Source of the DNA: Candidatus Binatus soli
Lineage (GTDB): Bacteria; Desulfobacterota; Binatia; Binatales; Binataceae
DNA length: 22,694 bases
Reading direction: 5' to 3'
Assembly (NCBI GenBank): GCA_002479255.1
Contig: DLMJ01000002.1
Span: 1-22,694, forward strand
Shown: positions 6,481 through 13,773 of the stretch, in pieces
Layout of the letters: each line of letters opens with the position of its first letter
Position numbering within the stretch: position 1 is the stretch's first letter
Notes under the pieces: generated by a model
The model's input: the letters and a program-made list of their open reading frames with translations, nothing else
Database searches by the model: none
Told to the model about the DNA's origin: nothing
Made by a program: the position numbers and the translations under genes

Positions 6481-7320
6481 ATGGCATCGGACAAATCCAT
6501 TAACGCGAACGGTCTTCGGCTTCATTATGTAGATTACGGCAACGACGGCGCGCCGTGGGTCGCATGCGTGCATGGGCTGACCGGCAACGCGCACAACTTC
6601 GACGCGCTCGCGCCTCATCTGACGCCGAGGTATCACGTGATTTCGGTTGACGTGCGCGGCCGCGGCGACAGCCAGTGGGGTCCGCCGACGGAATATATCC
6701 CGCAAAATTACGTGACCGACCTGGCGCGGATGCTCGAGGAATTAAGCATCGCGCGCGTGAGCCTGATTGGCACCTCGATGGGCGGAATAATCTCGATGAT
6801 GTACGCGGGAGGATGGCCGGAGCGAGTCGAGCGGCTCGTACTGAACGATATCGGTCCCGAGATCGATCCCGCGGGAGCGGCGCGAATAGCGAGCTATGTC
6901 GGCGAGGCGCCCGAGCGCTTCAAAGACCTCGGCGAGGTGGTGAAGTACTACAAGGAGAATTATCCGCCGATGGCGAAGCTGGCGGACAGCATTGTCGCCG
7001 AACAAGTGAAATGGTCGGTCAAGCCGGGGGCGGAAGGCGGCTTGATTTGGAAGATGGATGCCAACGTGCGGCGGCCGCTTCGCGGCGGGACCGCGTCCGC
7101 GCAGCAGCGGTTCGATTTGTGGGTGCCGTACGCGCGGATCGCGTGCCCGATTCTGATCGTGCGCGGAGCGGACAGCGATGTCCTGGCCGGCGCGACGGCG
7201 AGCCGGATGTGCATGGTGCACAAGCGGGCGAAAGCTGTCGAGGTGCCGGGAGTAGGGCATGCGCCGTCGCTGACCGAGGCGGAATCGATCGGGGCGATCA
7301 AGGAATTTTTCGGGCTGTGA
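6481..7320 (+). CDS. Alpha/beta-fold hydrolase
   Basis: A 279-residue cytoplasmic hydrolase of the esterase/epoxide hydrolase-like superfamily. The oxyanion segment CVHGLTGN is at 29-36 and the nucleophile elbow GTSMGG puts the Ser at 99. The acid is Asp in RGADSDVL (231 or 233) and the His is at 260 in GVGHAP. It has a helical cap near 135-200. The substrate is unknown; an ester or thioester would fit the acyl-CoA surroundings. A GGGG stretch lies about eight bases before the ATG. The gene is divergent from phaE and nearly touches the convergent glyoxalase gene (10-base gap). It has no specific dehalogenase or meta-cleavage-product hydrolase signature that I recognise. Confidence 0.88.
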   Translation: MASDKSINANGLRLHYVDYGNDGAPWVACVHGLTGNAHNFDALAPHLTPRYHVISVDVRGRGDSQWGPPTEYIPQNYVTDLARMLEELSIARVSLIGTSMGGIISMMYAGGWPERVERLVLNDIGPEIDPAGAARIASYVGEAPERFKDLGEVVKYYKENYPPMAKLADSIVAEQVKWSVKPGAEGGLIWKMDANVRRPLRGGTASAQQRFDLWVPYARIACPILIVRGADSDVLAGATASRMCMVHKRAKAVEVPGVGHAPSLTEAESIGAIKEFFGL

Positions 7321-7330
7321 GAGAAGGCGC

Positions 7331-7714
7331 TTACTTTCGCTGTATCAGCTCGATCTTGTAGCCGTTGGGATCCTCGATGAACGCGATGGGAGTGGTGCCG
7401 TGCTTCATCGGGCCGGGCTCGCGCACGACGTTGACGCCCTTGTCCTTCAAGTCGGCGCAGGTTTTGTAGATGTCGTCGACGCCGAGCGCGATGTGTCCGT
7501 AGGCGGTGCCGATTTCGTACTTTGAGGTTCCCCAATTCCAGGTCAACTCGATGACCGCGGTTTCTTTCTCGTCGCCGTAGCCGACGAAGGCGAGGGTGAA
7601 CTCGCCGCCGGGGAAGTCGTGCTTGCGCAGGAGTTTCATCCCGAGCTTGCCGCAGTAGAACTCGAGCGACTCGTCGAGGTTGTTCACCCGGAGCATCGTG
7701 TGCAATAGGCGCAT
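7331..7714 (-). CDS. gloA: Lactoylglutathione lyase (glyoxalase I)
   Basis: A 127-residue VOC-fold metalloenzyme that isomerises the hemithioacetal of methylglyoxal and glutathione to S-lactoylglutathione. The four metal ligands fall exactly at the positions known for E. coli GloA: His5 (LLHTMLRV), Glu56 (VIELTWNW), His74 (YGHIALGV) and Glu122 (YKIELI). FYCGKLGMKLLRK and DPNGYKIEL are family motifs. The E. coli-like ligand pattern suggests the nickel- or cobalt-type enzyme rather than the zinc type, which is an inference. I chose ATG 7714 over 7771 because it gives the normal family N-terminus MRLLHTMLRV. The ribosome binding site is weak. Confidence 0.93.
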   Translation of the reverse strand: MRLLHTMLRVNNLDESLEFYCGKLGMKLLRKHDFPGGEFTLAFVGYGDEKETAVIELTWNWGTSKYEIGTAYGHIALGVDDIYKTCADLKDKGVNVVREPGPMKHGTTPIAFIEDPNGYKIELIQRK

Positions 7715-7854
7715 GCGGTTATCCAATCGTTCCCGGAGTCCGACTTTCCGTAATCGCGAAAGTATTGTCAAACGGCCCCGTGCCTTTGCAGAGCGCGGGT
7801 CGAATGTTTTAAGTTCAAGCGCGAAGACGCCCTGCGGTCAGCGCGGAGATCGTC

Positions 7855-7882
7855 ATAGCCGGTACAGGATAGCCGGTACAGG
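7855..7882. repeat. Perfect 14-bp tandem repeat upstream of an acyl-CoA dehydrogenase
   Basis: ATAGCCGGTACAGG occurs twice back to back (7855-7868, 7869-7882), ending 29 bases before the ATG at 7912. It lies in the 197-base region between divergent gloA and the dehydrogenase operon. It could be a regulator binding repeat, part of the leader, or a chance duplication. I found no clear sigma-70 promoter in 7715-7911. Confidence 0.7.
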
Positions 7883-7911
7883 CCATCGAGCCGCGCCAGG
7901 AGAAATGCGCG

Positions 7912-9096
7912 ATGGATTTCAATTTTAATCCCGAAGACGAAGCGTTCCGGATGGAGTTTCGCGCGTGGCTGGACGCCAACAAGCAGTTTGCGCCGCGCTC
8001 GCGCGAGATGTTGATGGCTGAGGGCAAGAACGCGTTCGAGGAGCAGAAGCGCTGGGCCAGGAAGATGGCCGAAGGCAGATGGCTCGCGCCTAACTGGCCG
8101 GTTCAGTATGGAGGGCGCGGCGCCGGTATCCTGCAGACGATCGTCTATAACGAGGAACTCGCGCGGGCGGGCGTCGCGGCGCCGATGATCGGGATGGGCA
8201 CCACCATGTTCGGGCCGACGCTGTTGCATTGGGGGACCGAGGAGCAGAAGCAGCGCTTCATCCCGCCGATAATGAAAGCCGAAGAAGTCTGGTGCCAGGG
8301 ATATTCCGAGCCGGGTGCGGGGTCCGACCTGGCCTCGCTGCAGACGCGCGCGGTCGAGGACGGCGATTACTTCGTCGTCAACGGGCAGAAAGTGTGGACG
8401 ACGATCGCGCAGTACGCCGACTGGATCTTCCTGCTGGTGCGTACCGATCCCGACGCGCCCAAGCATAAGGGAATCAGCTACCTGATGGTCGATATGCACA
8501 GTCCCGGGGTGACGGCCCGGCCGCTGGTGCAAATCACGGGCAACAGGGGTTTCAACGAGGTTTTTTTCGAGGACGTGCGGGTGCCGAAGAAAAATCTGGT
8601 CGGCGAGAAGAACCAGGGCTGGCAGGTGGCGATTACGACGCTGATGTTCGAGCGATCGGGCGGCGGCGGCGATCGCGGCGTGCTTATGCAATGCCATGAG
8701 CTGGTGGAGCTTGCGAAATCGCTCCCGCGCAACGGCGCGTCGGCGTGGGATGACGCGAGCGTGCGGCAGAAAATCGCGGAGTTCTACTGCGAGGCGACGG
8801 CGCTGCGTTACACCGGCTATCGGCAGCTGACGCGCCGGCTGAAGGGAATGCCGCCGGGGCCGGAAGGATCGATGATGAAGCTATGCGGCACGGAGCTGAA
8901 CTTGCGCATTCAATTGTTCGCGATGGAGTTGCTCGGGCCGTACAGCCAGCTCGAATTCAACGCGCCGTTCGCAGTTGACAAGGGCAAGTGGTCGTTCAGG
9001 ATGCTGGCGGCGCGCGGCGGCACGATTGCGGCGGGCAGCAATCAGATACAACATAATATTATCGGTGAGCGTGTGCTCGGACTGCCCAAGGGCTGA
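7912..9096 (+). CDS. Acyl-CoA dehydrogenase family protein, paralogue 2
   Basis: A 394-residue FAD-dependent acyl-CoA dehydrogenase, clearly a paralogue of the genes at 565-1770 and 9139-10326. All three share MDFN-xxxEDxAFR at the start, VWCQGYSEP-xAGSD, DMHSPGVT-xRPLVQ, VPKKNL-GE, MFER and HNIIGERVLGLPKG at the end. The MCAD-type Glu is Ala at 374 (TIAAGSNQIQ). Glu247 in MFER is the likely base in the isovaleryl-CoA dehydrogenase position. AGGAGA precedes the ATG by about seven bases. It is first in a two-gene operon with the next paralogue (42-base gap), so the pair may form a mixed complex, as some bacterial sterol-chain dehydrogenases do; that last point is inference. Confidence 0.94.
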   Translation: MDFNFNPEDEAFRMEFRAWLDANKQFAPRSREMLMAEGKNAFEEQKRWARKMAEGRWLAPNWPVQYGGRGAGILQTIVYNEELARAGVAAPMIGMGTTMFGPTLLHWGTEEQKQRFIPPIMKAEEVWCQGYSEPGAGSDLASLQTRAVEDGDYFVVNGQKVWTTIAQYADWIFLLVRTDPDAPKHKGISYLMVDMHSPGVTARPLVQITGNRGFNEVFFEDVRVPKKNLVGEKNQGWQVAITTLMFERSGGGGDRGVLMQCHELVELAKSLPRNGASAWDDASVRQKIAEFYCEATALRYTGYRQLTRRLKGMPPGPEGSMMKLCGTELNLRIQLFAMELLGPYSQLEFNAPFAVDKGKWSFRMLAARGGTIAAGSNQIQHNIIGERVLGLPKG

Positions 9097-9138
9097 GGCG
9101 CGCGCGAGCCGGGAATCAACGGAGAAGGCATTCAATCG

Positions 9139-10326
9139 ATGGATTTCAACTACACGCCGGAAGACCAGGCGTTTCGCACCGAAGTGCGCACCTGGCTCGA
9201 AGCAAACAAGAAATTCGCTCCGCCGCCGAGCAATATCATGGCCGACGAGGGCGAGGGCGACTGGGAGGCGCGGGTCAACTGGCACAAGAGGCTCAACGAG
9301 GGCGGCTGGGTGGCAGTCAACTGGCCCAAGGAATACGGCGGGCGCGGCGCAACCGTCATGCAGCGGCTGATCTATCGGGAAGAACTGAGCCGGCTCGGGC
9401 TGAACGAGCCGATGATCGGGATGGGAATCAACCTGCTCGGTCCTACGCTGATACATTGGGGGACCGAGGAACAGAAGAGAAATCATATTCCGAAAATTCT
9501 CAAAGGCGATGAAGTCTGGTGCCAGGGATACTCCGAGCCGGGCGCGGGCTCCGACCTCGCATCGGTGCAGACGCGTGCGGTTGACGATGGCGACGACTTT
9601 GTCGTCAACGGACAGAAGACGTGGACCTCGATTGCGCAGCATGCGGACATGATCTTCGCGCTGGTGCGCACCGATCCCGCCGCGCCCAAGCACAAGGGAA
9701 TCAGCTACCTGCTGATCGATATGCACAGCCCCGGCGTAACCGTGCGTCCGCTGGTGCAGATGACGGGCGGCAAGGGCTTCAACGAAGTTTTCTTCGAGGA
9801 TGTCCGCGTGCCGAAAAAAAATATCGTCGGCGAGCGGAACAACGGCTGGCAGGTCGCGATGACCACGCTGATGTTCGAGCGCGGGGGCGGCGGCGGCGAA
9901 GGCTTGATGGGCGAGGTCTATGAGCTGGCGAGGCTCGCCAAGCGCATCCCGCGCAGCGGTGATGGTTCAACGGCGTGGGACGATTCGAGCGTGCGCCAGA
10001 AAGTTGCGGAGTTCGCCGCCGAGGCGCAGGCGCTGCGATACACCGGCTATCGGCAGCTGACGCGCCAGTTGAAGGGACTGCCGCCGGGGCCGGAAGGCTC
10101 GATGATGAAACTGTGCGGCACGGAGCTCGCGCTCAAGATTGCGATTTACGCGATGGAGCTGCTGGGGCCTTACAGCCAGCTGGAATTCAACGCGCCGTTC
10201 GCGGTCGACAAGGGCAAGTGGTCGTTCAGGATGCTCGCGGCGCGCGGTCCCACGATTTACGCCGGGACAAATCAGATCCAGCACAACATTATCGGCGAGC
10301 GCGTACTGGGTCTGCCCAAGGGCTAG
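9139..10326 (+). CDS. Acyl-CoA dehydrogenase family protein, paralogue 3
   Basis: A 395-residue paralogue, closest to its neighbour at 7912-9096. Runs such as APFAVDKGKWSFRMLAARG and QIQHNIIGERVLGLPKG are identical in both. The same signatures are present: WCQGYSEPGAGSDLASVQ near 127-143, WTS near 162-164, and Glu247 in MFER as likely base. Ala375 stands in place of the MCAD Glu (TIYAGTNQIQ). GGAGAAGG lies about ten bases before the ATG. A strong terminator follows at 10355-10388. It should act in acyl-CoA oxidation with an electron-transfer flavoprotein; no such gene lies in the window. The tandem arrangement suggests a local duplication followed by divergence. Confidence 0.94.
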   Translation: MDFNYTPEDQAFRTEVRTWLEANKKFAPPPSNIMADEGEGDWEARVNWHKRLNEGGWVAVNWPKEYGGRGATVMQRLIYREELSRLGLNEPMIGMGINLLGPTLIHWGTEEQKRNHIPKILKGDEVWCQGYSEPGAGSDLASVQTRAVDDGDDFVVNGQKTWTSIAQHADMIFALVRTDPAAPKHKGISYLLIDMHSPGVTVRPLVQMTGGKGFNEVFFEDVRVPKKNIVGERNNGWQVAMTTLMFERGGGGGEGLMGEVYELARLAKRIPRSGDGSTAWDDSSVRQKVAEFAAEAQALRYTGYRQLTRQLKGLPPGPEGSMMKLCGTELALKIAIYAMELLGPYSQLEFNAPFAVDKGKWSFRMLAARGPTIYAGTNQIQHNIIGERVLGLPKG

Positions 10327-10354
10327 CGCACAAGAAAATCGAAGAGCGTCTTTG

Positions 10355-10388
10355 CGTGCGTGATGCCCGCATCACGCACGTTTTTTTT
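10355..10388 (+). terminator. Strong Rho-independent terminator of the dehydrogenase operon
   Basis: A perfect 11-bp stem, CGTGCGTGATG / CATCACGCACG, with loop CCCG is followed immediately by eight T. It begins 29 bases after the stop of the second dehydrogenase. It is the clearest intrinsic terminator in the window. Confidence 0.95.
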
Positions 10389-10517
10389 CACTTTTCACTT
10401 TCCACTGTTCACCGTTCACACATATTTCGCCCGAATGACTTTACTGTTACCGCATTTCGTGGCAGTGTCGCGCGAACGCACGCGTAAGAGGTTAAGAAAC
10501 ACAGATTCGCAACCGGC

Positions 10518-11255
10518 ATGCTGCTGCAACTTACCGTCTCCGCCTACTTCGACTTCCTCCAGCAGTTCGCTTCGCTGGTTCGCGACCCGGTCGGCTACGG
10601 CGTCGGAGTGCCGCGCGGCGACGGCCGTCCGGTACTGCTGATTCCAGGATTCACCGCGGGCGATTGGTCGCTCGGCACGATGGCGCGATGGCTGGGGCGC
10701 GTCGGATACCGTCCGTATCTGTCGGGAATCGACCTCAACGTCGGATGCCCGCGGCGCAAGATGGAACTGGCGGGATGGCGGGTGGAAAAGATCGCGCGCG
10801 AATCCGGCCAGCGCGTGACAATCATCGGGCATAGCCTGGGCGGCATACTGGGCCGCGCAATCGCGGCGGCAGACCCCGGAAACGTGCGTCAGGTGGTGGC
10901 GCTTGGCTCGCCGATTCGCGACGGATGGACGGGAGTACACGATCGAGTCCGTCCCGCGCTGCAGGCGATCCAGTCGTTCTGGCAGACGTTTTCCGACGAG
11001 CCCGAGGACTGCGGCACGTCCGAATGCTCATGCGCATTCGTCGCCGCCGTGTTCGCGCCGACCCCGGAAAAGAGCCGCTTCAGCGCCATCTACACGCGCC
11101 GCGACGAGATCGTGCAATGGCAATCGTGCATCGACGATGCGGGATCCAGTTTCGAAGTCTCGGGACTGCATGCGAGCTTGATAGTCAATCGCGAGGTCTA
11201 CCGAATCCTCGGGTCGATCCTGGCAGAAGCCCCGGGCGAGAGCGCCGCCGCTTGA
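10518..11255 (+). CDS. Alpha/beta hydrolase, lipase/esterase-like
   Basis: A 245-residue protein with the lipase pattern: PVLLIPGFTAGDW (38-50, oxyanion loop), IIGHSLGG (102-109, Ser106), a likely acid Asp196 in TRRDEIV, and His218 in GLHASLIVN. The arrangement resembles PGAP1-like or triacylglycerol lipase-type esterases, which often act on lipids or polyesters. A Cys-rich stretch (CGTSECSC near 165-172) may hold a disulphide if the protein is exported, but no signal peptide is obvious. No good ribosome binding site precedes the ATG; GAGG sits about 25 bases upstream. Given the PHA locus nearby, a polyester or lipid substrate is possible but unproven. Confidence 0.82.
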   Translation: MLLQLTVSAYFDFLQQFASLVRDPVGYGVGVPRGDGRPVLLIPGFTAGDWSLGTMARWLGRVGYRPYLSGIDLNVGCPRRKMELAGWRVEKIARESGQRVTIIGHSLGGILGRAIAAADPGNVRQVVALGSPIRDGWTGVHDRVRPALQAIQSFWQTFSDEPEDCGTSECSCAFVAAVFAPTPEKSRFSAIYTRRDEIVQWQSCIDDAGSSFEVSGLHASLIVNREVYRILGSILAEAPGESAAA

Positions 11256-11319
11256 ACCTTACCCGCCCGTAGTTCTATTCATCGTACGGAGAAATTCCCG
11301 GCAAAAGGAGATTTCCAAC

Positions 11320-12144
11320 GTGGCAGTTCGCGATTTCGCCGAGACCAAGGACGGCCTCAAGCTTCGCTACGAGATTCGAGGGGATGGCGAGCCGGTCGCG
11401 CTCATCATGGGATTCAGCGGCTCGGGGCGGGCATGGGGCGAGCCATTTCTGAAACCGATGGAAGCGCGGTTCAAGATTTTCGTCATCGACAATCGCGGCA
11501 CCGGCGAGAGCGACAAGCCCGACGCCGAGTTTACGCTCGGCGACATGGCTGCGGACATCGCCGCGGTGCTGGACCGTGCGAAGACTCCGCGCGCGCATAT
11601 TTTCGGAATCTCGATGGGCGGGATGATCGCGCAGGAATTCGCGCTTAAATATCCGGCGCGCACGCGCGGGCTGGTGCTCGGATGCACCAACTGCGGCGCG
11701 AGCCATTCGATCCCGGCCGATCCGGCGGCGATAGCCAATCTGATGCCGGTGCCCGGAATGGATCCGCTCGAGCAGGCGCGGCGCGCATTTTCAGTGGCGT
11801 GCGGAAAGGCGTTTCTGAATTCGGCGGCCGGGCAGGCGACGCTCAACCAGGCGATCGCGGAGATGGGCAACTACCCGCTGACGCCGATGCATACTTTCAT
11901 GCGGCAGGGACAGGCGATTGGCGGATTCGACAGTTTTGGACAACTTGGACAAATCAAGTCGCCGACACTTATTATTCACGGTGACGACGATGCGATAGTG
12001 CCGTATCCGAACGCGGAGGTTCTGCACGGCGCGATAGCGGGTTCGAAGAAGCATACGCTCAAGGCCGTGGGCCACATGTTTTTCTGGGAAGCGCCGGAGG
12101 AAACCGCGCGCGTGGCCGGCGACTTTCTGGCAGCGGTGAAGTAA
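11320..12144 (+). CDS. Alpha/beta-fold hydrolase (GTG start)
   Basis: A 274-residue hydrolase. It shows VALIMGFSGSG (oxyanion loop, about 27-36), VIDNRGTGES (55-64), GISMGGM (Ser98), an acid in HGDDDAIVP (Asp224) and a His in GHMFFWE (252). The GHM-FFWE end and the NRG-TG-S strand are typical of the broad family that includes 3-oxoadipate enol-lactonase-like hydrolases, but nothing fixes the substrate. The start is GTG at 11320, with AAAGGAG nine bases before it. A crotonase follows after 15 bases in the same direction, so the two are probably co-transcribed and act on related acyl compounds. Confidence 0.87.
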   Translation: MAVRDFAETKDGLKLRYEIRGDGEPVALIMGFSGSGRAWGEPFLKPMEARFKIFVIDNRGTGESDKPDAEFTLGDMAADIAAVLDRAKTPRAHIFGISMGGMIAQEFALKYPARTRGLVLGCTNCGASHSIPADPAAIANLMPVPGMDPLEQARRAFSVACGKAFLNSAAGQATLNQAIAEMGNYPLTPMHTFMRQGQAIGGFDSFGQLGQIKSPTLIIHGDDDAIVPYPNAEVLHGAIAGSKKHTLKAVGHMFFWEAPEETARVAGDFLAAVK

Positions 12145-12159
12145 CCGCCGGAGACTCAG

Positions 12160-12981
12160 ATGGCGAACTACGAAACCCTCATTTACGAAAAGGCCGAGGA
12201 CAAAATCTACCGGCTGACGCTCAACCGGCCGGAGAAGCTCAACGCGCTGTCGCAAAAGCTGCTCCAGGAACTCGACTCCGTGATGGACGAGTACGAGTCG
12301 AATCCCGATGCCAGCGTGCTGATAATCCGCGGCGCCGGGCGCGCGTTCTCGGCCGGCTACGACTTGCAGGGCACGCAGCATCCCGGCGCAACGTTCACCG
12401 TCACCAACGATCGGCTCGGCCTGCACAAGACGATCGAACGATGGCAGCGGCTGTGGTCGATTAATAAACCCACGATCGCGCAGGTACACGGCTACTGCCT
12501 GGCGGGCGGCACGGAGTTCGCCGGTCACTGCGACATCGTGTTCGCCAGTGAGGATGCGCAGTTCGGGCATCCCGCGGGCCGCTCGCTTGGTATCCTGCCG
12601 ACGATGTCGATGTGGCCGGTGCTGATGGGCCCGCGCAAAACGAAAGAGTATTTCTTCACCGGCGACTACATGTCGGCAAAAGAAGCGCTCGAATGGCACC
12701 TGGTCAATCGCGTCTTCCCCAAGGACAAGCTCGAGGAAGAGACAATGAACTATGCGCGCCGGGTCGCGATGGTGCCGGCGGAGTTGCTGATGCTGCACAA
12801 GGCGGCGGTGAATCGCTATCTCGAAATCCTCGGGATTCGGGCGGCCGAGCAGTCGGCGGCCGACATCGACGTGATCGCGCATCAGACCGACACGGTGAAG
12901 AACTGGATGAAGGCGAGCCGCGAGAAAGGCCTCAAGGGCGCACTTACGGATCGCGACCGTCCATTCGCCAAGAAAGCCTGA
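12160..12981 (+). CDS. Enoyl-CoA hydratase/isomerase (crotonase) family protein
   Basis: A 273-residue crotonase-fold protein that binds an acyl-CoA in the cytoplasm. The two oxyanion-hole segments are visible: GRAFSAGYDL (60-69) and HGYCLAGGTEFAGHCDIVFA (110-129). Of the two hydratase Glu residues, the first (FGQPE in rat enoyl-CoA hydratase, Glu144) is Ala139 here (FGHPA). The second is kept as Glu163 (KEYFFTGD). Losing one Glu argues against a plain hydratase and for another crotonase reaction such as isomerisation or hydrolysis. The tail is about 15-20 residues longer than usual. GGAG precedes the ATG. The hydrolase at 11320 lies just upstream on the same strand. Confidence 0.9.
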   Translation: MANYETLIYEKAEDKIYRLTLNRPEKLNALSQKLLQELDSVMDEYESNPDASVLIIRGAGRAFSAGYDLQGTQHPGATFTVTNDRLGLHKTIERWQRLWSINKPTIAQVHGYCLAGGTEFAGHCDIVFASEDAQFGHPAGRSLGILPTMSMWPVLMGPRKTKEYFFTGDYMSAKEALEWHLVNRVFPKDKLEEETMNYARRVAMVPAELLMLHKAAVNRYLEILGIRAAEQSAADIDVIAHQTDTVKNWMKASREKGLKGALTDRDRPFAKKA

Positions 12982-13001
12982 CGCGTATCGACGGCACAAG
13001 A

Positions 13002-13029
13002 TTGTTGGTGGATTGGAAAATGGTAGTAT
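13002..13029 (+). promoter_or_regulatory. Candidate sigma-70 promoter before the lipoprotein gene
   Basis: TTGTTG (13002-13007) and TAGTAT (13024-13029) are separated by 16 bases and lie about 33 bases before the ATG at 13063. GAGGAGGAG directly before the ATG is a strong ribosome binding site. The -35 and -10 are each partial matches. Confidence 0.35.
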
Positions 13030-13062
13030 CGCGCCATTGTTGAAGGCTGCGAGGAGGAGAGA

Positions 13063-13773
13063 ATGATCAGATACGCATTGGTCGCGGCTGCCGCCGTTTT
13101 TGCAGTCGGGTGCAATTCTTCGCCGCTACAAACCGCCGACAACACAGTCGGCGGCGCTAACGTAGTTTCGTCCGCGGAAACGCCGATGGCGAAGGGGGCG
13201 ACCAGTCTTTCGCTGGACTGGGGCGCCAAAGCGCAAGCCGGCCAGGTCGCGATCGCTGACGTATTGAGCTACGGCGGCTCGAAAACGACGATCAGCGCGC
13301 CGGCTGGATGGCAACCGATTCGCGACGATTCCACTCCAACAACGCGCCAGTCGCTGTACTGGCATGCAATCCAGGCGAATGACGCTCGCACGGCGACGTG
13401 GACATTCAGCGAGCCGGTCGATGCGCAAGGCGCGATCCTGTTGCTGGACAATGCCGCGGCAGCCGCGCCGGTGGATATGAGCAACGTCAAGACCGGCAAC
13501 GGCGGCACGGTGCATTCCGACTCGATGACGACGACGGCGGACGGCGACCTAATCCTGATTTTCAAGGCGACTGATTTTGGGAACGCGCCGCTGCAGCCGC
13601 AGATTCCGGGCGACATGAGCGCAGTCGTGGCTCAGGGGAAGGCGCCGCTCGAATACTGGATCCTTGCGACCTGGCAGAGTCAGAACGGCGCCACCGAGGA
13701 AACGGAGTTCAGTTTTCCGCAACTCTTCAACTGGACAGCCGCGCAAGTCGCGATAAAGCATGGGTCGCACTGA
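13063..13773 (+). CDS. Probable lipoprotein, function unknown
   Basis: A 236-residue protein with a short, classic lipoprotein signal peptide: MIRYALVAAAAVFAVGC, with lipidated Cys17. The mature part is a beta-rich domain with SAPAGWQPIRDDST, SLYWHAIQA, ATWTFSEPVDAQGAILLLDN and TADGDLILIFKA. This pattern (a "sAPaGW" strand, a "S-xx-yW-a" strand, a "tWtfs" strand) resembles the beta-sandwich modules found in bacterial surface and phage-like proteins. I cannot name the family with confidence. Its end overlaps the next gene by 14 bases, so the lipoprotein and the polytopic membrane protein are probably made together. It should be anchored in the outer or inner membrane. Confidence 0.75.
   Translation: MIRYALVAAAAVFAVGCNSSPLQTADNTVGGANVVSSAETPMAKGATSLSLDWGAKAQAGQVAIADVLSYGGSKTTISAPAGWQPIRDDSTPTTRQSLYWHAIQANDARTATWTFSEPVDAQGAILLLDNAAAAAPVDMSNVKTGNGGTVHSDSMTTTADGDLILIFKATDFGNAPLQPQIPGDMSAVVAQGKAPLEYWILATWQSQNGATEETEFSFPQLFNWTAAQVAIKHGSH

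Noticed and set aside
7768..8697. Open frame of 309 residues on the minus strand over the second dehydrogenase
   Set aside because: It is an antisense shadow. The same kind of frame (His/Arg-rich, similar words) appears antisense to the other two dehydrogenases, as expected for paralogues.
8881..9726. Open frame of 281 residues on the minus strand over the tandem dehydrogenases
   Set aside because: It spans the gap and both genes in antisense; no domain or start signal.
10389..10517. Promoter search before the lipase-like gene
   Set aside because: There are TTCAC-rich, AT-rich words but no convincing -35/-10 pair and no good ribosome binding site.
11791..12999. Open frame of 402 residues on the minus strand over the hydrolase and crotonase
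   Set aside because: It is antisense to two well-supported genes and is low-complexity Arg/His/Val.
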